Shown here in pieces: positions 11,050-23,000 of a stretch of 64,000 nucleotides of DNA. Within the stretch, counting starts at the first letter, position 1; each line of letters opens with the position of its first letter. The position numbers were made by a program, and so were the translations under genes. Location of the stretch: the NCBI GenBank assembly GCA_945910005.1, contig OX246745.1, positions 9,196,545-9,260,544 of the forward strand, given 5' to 3'. The DNA comes from Isoperla grammatica. Taxonomy: Eukaryota; Arthropoda; Insecta; Plecoptera; Perlodidae. The notes beneath the pieces were generated by a model. The model was not told the origin of the DNA. It saw only the letters and a list, made by a program, of their open reading frames with translations, and searched no databases.

Positions 11050-14000
11050 TATTATTATTATCTTTATTTATCACATCGCCAGATGGCAGGTACATTATTA
11101 GTCTACAGCACCAAAGGTGATCCTCACCTCTTAGGTGCTGCAACCACACATTACAAAATATGACATTACAAAGATTTTACACATTACAAAGATAATTACA
11201 TTTTAAAAAGATTTTACATATCACAAAGATTATTATATTACACATAAATCAAATATAGTTGAATTCATGACACCGCGTGGCCCTGCGGTGCGACGCGGTA
11301 CGAACCCGGGCCAACCCAAAACACCCGCACCGCATCGCAGGACCACGCAATGTCATAAATTCTACATAAAACAATTATATAAACATAACATAAAGGCTTC
11401 AATATAAAAACTGATATCAAAATATTATAGAACCTTTCTCAAAATGCGAGCAGTACCCAGAATGGCTGTCTTCTGTAGTTCCCTTGTGTTATGTTGTCCT
11501 GGTATATCTTCTAAATAATTTTGAAATGTTTTGCTGATGGCACCTGTCGCTCCAATTATGATCGGGATTACCTTTGTCCGCATCCCCCACATTCTCTGGG
11601 TTTCAATTTGTAAGTCTTTGTATTTGGTTTTCTTTTGCGCCTCCTTATAGTTGTGATGTTATTGTCAGAGGGCACCGCTACATCCACCATAATACATTGT
11701 CTATTCTCATGATCTTTAATAATTATGTCTGGCTTATTATGCTGAATATATCGATCTGTGTAGACTTGACTATCCCAGAGTAATGTTATTGAGCCTTGAT
11801 GTATTGTACTTATTGGATGATGCTATTATTATTATTATTGCTATTATTATTTTATATTGTTTATCTATATATTCTTTTTTATTAGAAGTAAGAGTGGTCT
11901 TCAATTAATACTTTGGTTGTATTTTTGTTACATTGTTGCATTAAAATTATTCATGAATCGGGTAAGTCATGACTCATTCCTGTAGAGTTTAACTAAAACC
12001 ATTTAAACCTGTTATATCAAACCTTGTGATTTATCACAATCAAAGTTAACCGATTGATATCATTAAAAAACAGAAGTTGTTTTTTTATTTTACTAAGCGA
12101 TTCAATATGTAATCAATGGTTGTAATTAATTTAAGTTTTGGAAAAAGGGGCTTCTAATTTATGTGTGCCTCTTCAATTGATCGCGCCCTACAGTAAATGG
12201 CATAAGTCCATTTTATACTGCAGTTAAAATCATAATACGTGACATAGGCGCCGACTACGGGGGGGCTTGAGGTCTAGCGCCCCCCCTGACAAATCCCAGG
12301 GGGGGCTGAGCCCCCCCTGAGATTTGAAGTTTGTACTTTTTGTTTGAAGGAAAAGTTCATTATAATAATAATAAAAATAAATAAAAACGATTTAGTCATC
12401 AGGTCATAATTCCCTCATTTAAATTAAAATTTTTGTTATTGTTTTTCTGAATTTAAATTTTAAAAATATTATGATTTCTAGCTTGAAATATCAGATACTT
12501 GCAGTCCAGAACGTTCTCAGGTATCAAAATACAAAAGCAAATTAGGTTCAATTATTTAAAAAACTGATATTGAAGGCAAGCATTATCTTGTAGAATCCCT
12601 TACTTACTCCCAACTTCCTAAGCCCCAAAATTAATTACTAAATAATTCTCGTCATCGTTCTAATTTTTGCTGGCGGTTTTTTGGTTTTTGCACTACAAAA
12701 ACGACAGTATTTCGGTATTGCATTCAGTACGGTATTTTTTTCTGAAACGCTCAGAACGCGCTCTAAAGGCCTGATTTTTTTAAATTCTGCCTGCGGCGCT
12801 ATTATTGGGGGTCTGTGCCCCCCAAACCATCCGTGTTTTTTTCTCCTCGATAGATAATATGAATTATAATAATATGAACATGAATTATAATAATATTAAT
12901 ATTAATTTTGAAATATGGTAACCCTAGTTTTTATGCGAGTTCTTTCTCAGCCCCCCCTGAAATGTTAACAAGTCGGCGCCTATGATACGTGATAATACTA
13001 ATATGTCTGGATAGTGTTACCTGATTTGTGTGTCAGGATTTTAATTAATTTCATTGGATTATCTTACAGTAAGAGTATTTTAATCTCTTTCGTTATCTTT
13101 AAAATATTTAATATTTCACCCCAGTTATCTTGGAGGCCGGGATGTGTTTCTTTAAACTATTCATTTATTTAAAGTGTTTATTTACAACATTTCCTTTTAA
13201 AAATACAAGTATAATTGTCAGTATTTGATCAGTTTGTTACATTCCCCGGATATGACCGGCGCGGGATGGTCGCGCCAGCGACCTTCCTTGTTTAAGTATG
13301 GTTGTACGGTGGACAACTTACACATTACCATGCAAATGACTAAATCAGTGTCTTAGTACATAGTACTGGCTTACAATAGCTTAGTACACGTAAAAACCAA
13401 GGCGAGTTGCCTCATATAATACATATACAAATTATAAACATACAAATTTGCAATCAACACCACAGCGCATGCATTGTTGGCTATTGTGAACAACAAACAA
13501 ACTGTTCGTTGTCAAAACATGCCTTTTGCTATCTTGCCCAACAGCCCAAGGCTCTTCATTGTGCCGCTGTGCGTGGTTTAATGTTTTTTCTGGGCACAGT
13601 TTTCCGTTAATTTAATCGAAATTTTCACTCAACCTGCAATGCAACGTTAATTATAACTGCCACTGGTTATGATGGAAATGGATTTTTTGGCGGCAAAGAT
13701 ACACTGCCCAACAGTGTAATAACTAATAATAATAATCACGTTGAAGGTGATCAGAACGTTATAGCCTTTGTTTGTAGCTAATACACATAACTTTTCGTAG
13801 GAATACACGTTGTAGGGTGCACTGCAGGGTTACCTGATGCGCCCCTCTTCAGGTGACTAGCTAGGCTATTAAGATGTTTATTGTTTGGATAGCTAGGAAG
13901 GAATGTCTGAGGGATGTTAGTAGGACTCAATCCCAGCATTCGCCTTCACGACTGAGGAAAACCTCGAAAAAAACTTCAGTCGGGATTGCCGGTGGCCGGA

Positions 14001-17000
14001 ATCGAACCGGCGACCTCCCGCATTAGGTTCTCGTGTCTGAGCCATATCTATCGGTAGCTAATACACATACACCCTATCACTATGACATCATATAGGTATC
14101 TGTAGCACGCAATGTTTTGTTTGTTTCTTTCAAGTTTTGGGCTAACGATATTGATACAGTTTCTATTGTTTACTTTTCTATCAGAAAAATGATTGAAGCG
14201 TGAACGACATCCCGAATAAAATAAGACATTTAATTCTGCCGTGGTCGTGCGGTCCTCATAGGTCCTCCGGGGGATTTAGAGGACGTCGATCTCTTCCACA
14301 TGGTCCTCATACGTCCTCCGACGCTGCTCGGGGATTAAGAGGACTTCGATATCTCTTCCAAGTGGTCCTCTTAGGTCCTCCGGTGCTGCTCGGGGATTTG
14401 GAGGACGTTGATATCTCTTCCAAGTGGTCCTCTTAGGTCCTCCGGTGCTGCTCGGGGATTTGGAGGACGTTGATATCTCTTCCCCTTTGGCATTTACAGT
14501 GACACTTGTACAAATAAATTATTGACATTGAATTGAACGGATAAGAGATATGATTGGGTTGTCCGCAATTTCATATCAAAAAAACTTGTTTTTTGTAAAC
14601 GACACCGCTAAGGAGACAGACACCTAACTGTCTACTGTACGCTGCCTTCTAACGACCTTGAGTACCGAGTGAACGACCTAGTCAAAGCTCTGTGAAGACC
14701 TTGGTTTCAAGCCCGCCGGCGCGTTGCGGCGTGCTGGGTGTGGAGGGGGGGAGAAGGGGGGGGGGGCGTCGCGCCGCCCGTATCGACGCCGAGAACAGAG
14801 TGGCGTAGACAGTAGACAGTGTGAGATGTGATCACCGGCAGACTCAGCGAGCCATATGCTGGCCGTAGGCATCGCTTATTAAACAACGGTACGGTACGTC
14901 CTATTCTTAGACTGTAGTTGACCCACCCACTACGATCTGCCTGCTTGCACTACATGTTCAACAATTGTAACAATTCCAAGACAGACAAAACTGATGTTTT
15001 TGTTTTAAAGATGGGAGTTGTATGTTCCGAAATAATGTCAAAATGTAAAGCCGTTGGGTGCAAACAAACCCATGTGACTCTAATAGTACATAGTTTACCT
15101 CTGCGGATGCCTCAGCGTTCTAGGGAAACATAAGATCACCAGTATGATTATAATACCCTCTTGTACTGTAGCCAGAAAGACTCGTGGAACAGATTCCATT
15201 AAGCATGCATTACAAGTAAACTGTGTTTGCCTTTTCTTACGATTTTATTCCCTTAATCGTTTTCTCATGTCGTGTATATGTGCCCGTTATTATTGAAATA
15301 TGTATAGGCCTATACCTAAGCAAATATTAAATTAGGTCTGAAAAACGTTTGACCAAGACTACTACTAACGTTTTCGGATGCAGGGACTGGTAGAGACTTT
15401 CCCATCGCCATGCTGACCTTAGGTAACTAGTAGACATCCACCCTAGGACGCATGCGAGCGTCTTTCGAATTCCGAAACATAGCTAATTGCACGATGGAGA
15501 CCTTGGCGTACTTAATGAGGGAAAGAGTTTATTTTTAACAAATACATTGAACCCTTTTAAAGGATAAAATATATCAAAATAATTATAATAAAATAAAATG
15601 TACATTTCAAAAAGTATTATTGTATTAAAGAATTGTGATCGTTTTCACGGATTAAAATTATTTTCGGTCACAAACAGATTAATCAAAACCTAACAGTCAC
15701 AGCATGAAAAACAATTTACATATTATTAAAAGTCGTATTTTGTTCAAGAAAATCAGGAACACGTTTTTCTTGATAGTTATGAATTCGAATTACCAATAAA
15801 TAAAATGAGTTTAAAATAGCAGTCGTTGGGAAGTCGTTGTATTACCCTCATTGCAAGAGTGCGCTCTGATTGCATCGGATGTCAATCCCAGTGCTGTCAC
15901 ATTGCCAGCACATGACAGTGCCAGCCTAGATTCGAGAATGCACTTGAGAAAACAAGGCCATATTTAAGACCTAGTTTACAATCGTTGTTCGCAAATCTTA
16001 GGGTTTGGGGTAAGTTACAAAGTCATCTTTATGTCTTCGCTTAGGTTGAGATTTTCATTATTGTCTGTTATCCGTTAACTTTTACGATACGTCAAGTAGG
16101 CTACGTCGTAAAATAATGTACATGTTGTGTCGGTCTAATTATATTGAGCGTGTAAACACTCCAACTGAGAAAACATTTGACAAATCTTCAATTTGGGGAA
16201 ATCTATTCGTGGGAAATTATTTTGTTCTTAACCGAACGGTTGTAACAGATAACAGCTAACTATACACTTCCTGTTGTACTGTTGTTATTTGCTGCAGTCC
16301 TACAAACACAGCAATCGGGATAACTTTGCATTCGGATTTATAATACACTCAGAGCAATTAGTAAAAGTAATAACGTACTTATTTTAGTTGGCATTGTCAT
16401 AGATAGGCAATGTCGTAAATTAAAATTCCATTATGGATATATCTCCCCCTACGTTCATATATAATTTAGAAGCGAGCAAAACGTGGCATTTTCATTGACT
16501 GTTGCGTTATTTTAACAGGTTCTGGTTAATGACTATTAAAGTTGGTTCTGTATTATGTTTTGTGATTGAAATGTGCACGAAACACGTGTCTGGCCAACGA
16601 ATGATCTCTCTGTAAGGAAACCGGTCAATTGTCTTGTATTACTACCTCCCCCCCCCCCCCCCCACCCTCTCTCTCTCTTCTCTCTCTATTCCCAGTGGAT
16701 GACGCTGGAAGGTAAATTGAAAATCCATACGAATTATTACTACATGAATGCGAAATGTAGCCTGATGGTTTGTACTACAGGGAATCTGGGAATATGAAAG
16801 AGGATGCTCAGAGGAAATGCGCCGAGAGTGAGGGAGGATATGCGTGGGAGTAGCATTGCGACTAGAATCGAACTCGCTACCATGACTAGTGAATGAGATT
16901 GTCGTGCGTGGGCGTCATATTCATGACGTCATCAGGACGGCAAACCGCGCGCGTGTTGCCTTACGTGCAGTAACTTAACTATCCTCCTTGAAAACAATTT

Positions 17001-20000
17001 ACCTCGGTTTCATTTACCGAATAAATCTCTTTATTAAGGCGCATAGAGTAGACGAAGGTTTTAAACGTTTAGGCTTCAATTAATGGTCTTGTTAAACGAT
17101 TGAGCCGCAAAAGCGCAGCCTCGTTTTGTGGCTTATTAGCAATAAGACAACGTTTGCCCACGCTTTACAGCCCACCTACCCGTTTTTAAACATCACTCTC
17201 TGGCATACTACACGTTGAAGCAGCCCTTCCTTTGCATGATAACATGTTTAGCCAACCTACGCATTGACCCCCATCGAGTGAAAGATGAAATAAAAACGAA
17301 TTGCAACGTGCTAAAAGAGTATACCACAGACACACTTGGAACACCTCAAACAGAAGCCGGAAAAGCCAATGACCAGTCGTTATGACACACTGGGCTTGAA
17401 TAGAATGGCCAGTAAATCAATATTCCAACAGCTGAACTATGACCTATCCGTAAAACTCGTATTTTCTCGAAGCCCTCAAACGACAGCTGTACTATATAGT
17501 CACTGCCCAACAGTCACTGGTTGACACAAAAGTACACCAAAAGAGACTAGCCATAACTAAATGATCTGCACCCAAGGAACCCCTTCTGAGATAGTCAAAA
17601 CAATTTCAAAACTCAAATATACAAACCCATAGGTTTAGACGAACTAACTATTAGCATTATTTATCTTTCATAAGTAAATCAGCTCATCCATTTTGCAGAA
17701 GTACAATTTAACACATTTTGCCGGTTCAAAATAAATATTATAATACAATTTTATGTAGTGATAAAAAAATTCCATAATTTACGGGTGAAATCATTGATCT
17801 GATGCCACATTACGAATACATCTCTAACACTGGCGTCGCATAAGGGTTGGGTGAGTGGGTAGGCTCCCTTGTCTGCGTTTGAGACGACTGACAGCACCGG
17901 TTACATAAACGCGTTACGTCATTTTAGTCTTCAAAATAGAAGCTGCCAGATTATGAGAATATATAAAACGTGACAAAGGTCTGAACAACGTGATCAACGT
18001 GATCATAACCACAGAAATATATCCACGTGCAATAGGAACACCGATCATAAGTCCAGTAGGGATGACGGTTCAACAGCGATAACAAGTGGATCAGGTTAAT
18101 CCCATTCTCAAAGTTACTCGACGGAACTTGTATTTTGTATGGAGCTTCCTAGACGGACCAACATGTGTGATTATACGGTTTTTTAAATAGTGTAATTAAT
18201 ACTCGCACTTTGGGCCTGTTTTTAATAGTTTTGTGTTGCTTTCAATATGAGGTATTAAATAACTGATCGTTTAATTGTTATACTTCCATGCCCGCTCAAT
18301 TATAAAACCTCGTTTATTTATAGAACATTTTCTTATAGTCCAGTCATTGTTGTAAATATTTCTTCGTTTAGTTTCTTATACTTGAGCATAATTATTTGTA
18401 TAGTGCTCTAATATTATATAGAAAATTAGCAGTGTCAATAATAAACATCTAATTTGTTCCCTAAAGAGTATTTTTTAATGTTTAAACATTTCTTGATATA
18501 CTAAATGCATTAGTTTCCGAGACATGTCCGGTCTAACATATCTCCACGCAAAGACAATATGTTTTAATCGCATTAATCTCGCTTCTACAATAAAACAGTG
18601 TTATGTCTTAACGGGGTGGAAACGTGCAAACGTGTTTCAGTTACATCTTCAGAACAGTACATAAAATCAAAAAAGTGGTTACGAACCAACATTTAGTTTC
18701 GTAAGAACTCAACACTGGATAAAAAGTTTGAAATATTATTTTAGTCCTTATTCCTTACGGATGTAATTTTGGAATCCAATTAAATATCGACAATTGGTTT
18801 CCACAATGACATACGTGATGATTGCAATATTTGACATTTTATTAATACAGTTTTTACTTCTTATAAACCTAAGTTGGTTAGTTAAAAAAAAATCGAATTT
18901 TTCGCTGTTGAAACAGCTGAGGCTCACCTTTCCCCGTAATCTCTGATACAATAAGAAGCAGGGCCCGGATCCACAAGAGATCCTAAGTATGTTTTTGGTC
19001 TTAACTCTAAGACCGGCCTAACTTTGAACCTCTTGTGAATCCTGGCCCAGGTCACATGTCCCATGAAGAAGTTACTAACTCCTGGTCGGAACAAAGACGT
19101 AATGAACAATCCAATAATATAAGTATTACAATTCGTTCTCAGACATGGGCCTAGATTCATATGTTTCGTATTTGAAATATCGATCTTTGATTGGTTATCG
19201 CTGACTCGTCGACGGTGTTCGAAGCCTACAGGGTTGGTTTAGTCACTTTAAATTGAAGTCCCCCACTGCAAATCAGTTTAGTTACTGAGTGGGTCAACTC
19301 TAAATGTGAATTTTATGTATTTATTTTTATTTATTGATGAGGTTCAAAAGTTACGCCGGTCTTAGAGTTAAGACCAAAAGAAGACTTGTGAATCCGGGCA
19401 GAGTTGTTCGAATCTCAATGTGTTTTGTCTTTGTGCAGGGTGTGCTCAGGCACCGCAGTGCCCGGCGCCGCCAAGTGCCGCTACTCACAGCTAGTGATGC
19501 TGGAGGACGGAGCATTGGTCTTGTCTGAGGGGCCCACGCTGCTGCAGGACGGGGACAATGGACATCTGCCCGACGTGGTCGTCGACAGCCGGATGTTGCC
19601 TCTTGAGGAGGACGACGCACACGTTGAGGAGCTACCGGAGAGCTACTTGTCCATCACTCTGCAGGTGTTCATACCCTTTCTGATCGCGGGGCTGGGCATG
19701 GTGGGGGCTGGTCTGGTGCTGGACCTTGTGCAGGTAACACTGGCTTCTAAAGTCATCTTACAATAACTTCGGTAATGCTTTCGTCATCAATCAATGACGT
19801 GTTTACGGTCTCGGCCAACCCGAGCAGGTATCTGAATTAGCCACGGTCGCTGGTTGGCTGCCACTCACCCACCCGTGACGGAAGTAATACCGAAGATGTT
19901 GTACGATGGCTGTACAACTATAACTATATTCTGTTCTACTATACTGCTACTACTTCTTGCTATTACCTTGGTTGTGTGTGGCTTGTTGGTCTAAACTCTG

Positions 20001-23000
20001 TACCACATCAAGTTCCAACCTCGTTCATGGGCTAGACCCCCCGAATTCAGACATTGTCTTTTTGTCGGATCAGGATTGGAAGTTGATGTGGTATGAAGCG
20101 GTTTAATGTTCCCCACTGAAAGCAGTTCTTATTACTTTTTATTACTTTTTATTTATTTTATTATTGTTATTCTATTGTATTACTTATTTCATTACCATAT
20201 ACTTAATGGGTAAACAATAAATACCAGTCGAGGTGGGTTCCCCCTCGCTGTGCCCGTTGACCGTAAAGAGGCCTCTCGTGTATTTCTTTGTTCTTTCTTT
20301 ATTCATCTCATATAACCTTTATCATCTTTCATCTCCTAATTCCACATTATGTTACATACTTGCCGGCCTTCTTTGCAATTTCAATGCCCACCCAAATCTT
20401 CACGCACCCTCCCCTCCTCGATAACTGGATTCCTCTTATGACGACCCCTAAGCAGAAGTAAGTTATTTCAGAACATCAAAAGAAAGATACAGAATAGGAG
20501 CCCAGCGATGTGAGATGGATCTGCTTCGGCCGACACTATATTACTAACCAAACTAAATATTAGTAAATACATAAAATGTGTTTATATTATTTCCAGCATT
20601 GGGTCGTGTTCGAGGAGATAACAGAGATTGTAATCCTGGTTCCCGCGCTCCTGGGACTAAAAGGCAACCTGGAGATGACCTTAGCATCTCGACTCTCTAC
20701 GCAGGCCAACCTCGGACACATGGACACACCCAAGCAACAGTTCAGCATGATCATCGGTAACCTCACTCTTATACAGGTAGGCAGCCATCAAAGCTTTGCA
20801 CTTGCAGCCATTAATACAGGCTAATGTATATTAGGTACATTAGGTTAAGTATGTTCACCTACCTTGAGGAACACCCGGTTTCAGTCTGTTAATTGCTTTA
20901 AAATAGGTTTAATTGCCTCAAAAGTAAATCAAAATATTTCATCCTATAGAGAATTTAATGCTTTTTCTTATTATTAGTTTTTTTATTCTAATAAATATTT
21001 CCGTTTAGCAGATGTTCTTAATTAGGTGTGAAAGGTGTCCAGCAACATCACATTACAAAAGGTAATTTAGAACATCTAAAAAACGGAACTATTGATTGGA
21101 AGAAAGAAATATTCATAATAGAGCACTAAATATTTTCTACAGGATGATATATTTTGATTTACATTTGGGACAATTGACACACATTTTAAAGCAATTTTTA
21201 CAGACCGAAAGCGGCAGTTCCGCAGGCTAGTGGACATATTCAGCAAGCCCGAACGAAATTATACAATTCATTTCATAGCCGCATACATTTTAACAAGTTG
21301 ACTTACGTCTTAGTATTGTAAGTTACATTTGAAAAATCTGTTTCGTTTTATGCCACCCTTCTCTTCATTGTAATATTAGTCTACAACGTGAAATGAAATT
21401 TTAGTAAAGTTGTTGCCTATATGAGCTCTAAGCCTGTCCTTGCTGTGTTGTTGGATATCGATTATTGATTAAATCAGCTGTCACGTGGATTTTTCTTGTG
21501 TGTTGTGTTATGGTTGACAACTTTTATAAGTGGCAGTTACACACGCTTCTCTGAATGCTAAAGTCCATTCCATGTAGAGATTGCAGTGCCGTTCTTGCAT
21601 GCACTGACCTGCTGTGGCCATCAACGGTCTTCCCCGATCAGCTGGCCCGTCGGTGAGTGTAAGTTGTCAAAGTGTCCTCTATTGATTCGGTATTTGTCTA
21701 CAGTAACACATATCAAAGCCACAGATTCAATATTTCGCTACCATGTGAGATATTTTGTAAATATGAGAACTTTCTTTTGTCGTGTTAAAAGACTTCACAG
21801 GACGCATTGTTTTTCTTCTCCGGAAATTTTGACATAGTATTATATTAATAATGTTGCATCGTTGAGTAATATCGGTATAATACCCAATACGGGTGTCATG
21901 TATAAGTTATACAAGCGAAAATCTTTCCTGTTTGGGGTCTCTCTTCAAATTATGCAGAATTCCATATTTTACCGTACGACCTTTCTGGTTGGAATTTTCA
22001 CCTGTAGTTACCTAAGGAAAGTTGTATTTGTAAGACGTATATAATATGTAATCGGTCGAATAATTTCAGTGCCAAGCCAACGTGGTGGGTTTCCTCGCGT
22101 CCATGGTTGCCATCGTGTTGGGACTGCTCAAGAACCAAACTGTGGAGATAGACCACGCTTTCCTCCTCTGTGCCAGCAGCTTGGTGACAGCATCCTTGGC
22201 CAGCTTCGTGCTCGGTGAGTACTATCTCCACTCTCCACTCATCACAGTCATCCACTCACTCACTAATACTCATCAATTGTATGTGCAGGCATATTTTGGC
22301 ATTGTAAAAAGTTGATGCAGCTAACAATTCTAAGTATCAATTTCTGTTATGCCATTGGCAAACCTTCAATGCAAGAAGAAAAGTAAAATCTTAATGCAGT
22401 GACTTAAAATCGATGTGTTGATTCTTGCAACTGTCCCGTTTTTATAATTGTAAATTGTGTTCGTTTGATACAGGCCTAATCACAGCGGCGGTAATCGTGC
22501 TATCACGCCACTGCAACATCAACCCAGACAACGTCGCCACTCCGATCGCAGCTAGTTTGGGCGACATCACATCCTTAGCGCTACTGGCGTGGATCTCCAC
22601 TCTCTTCTATGACTCCATTGGTGAGTACTCAATAAGCAATAGCGCCAAAGGTCTCGTAAAGTTTGTAATGGGTAGGGCACGAATCCGTTAACACTTAAAA
22701 AAACTACAAAATCACACATGCGCTTTCCCCAGGGCTGATAGTGCGCATGCGTGGCAGGTCCACAACCTGCTCGTGTCCCAATTCCGGAAGACGCGTAGCC
22801 AAGATGAGCCAGCGCTCATTGTGCCCTACCGCGGTTTTATTCTATGAGCCCTTGAGAATAAACGTGGCCGTGGGCCAAGTCTCTTTTGAATATTTTCCAT
22901 GACTTATCAAATTCAGCATCCTCTGTGACCACTAGTTAGAAAATTTGTAATTTTAGACATGGGCCACTTGTATTCTTACACATTAGCGATAAAAGTGGAC

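Larger units (their letters stand above)
11017..11815 (-). mobile_element. 3' end of a decayed non-LTR retrotransposon
   Basis: Read on the - strand, a retrotransposon C-terminal coding tail (separate entry) is followed by a 3' UTR with CACCTAAGAGGTGAGGATCA and ends in GATAAATAAAGAT and an (AAT)n tail at 11017-11060. The 3' tail of simple AAT units and the 5'-truncated body are typical of target-primed non-LTR insertion. A small hairpin element is nested in its 3' UTR at 11263-11361. Confidence 0.8.

Noticed and set aside
19404..19438. Coding extension of the gene A exon upstream of 19439
   Set aside because: The frame is open but has no ATG, and TTTGTGCAG at the border is a typical acceptor.
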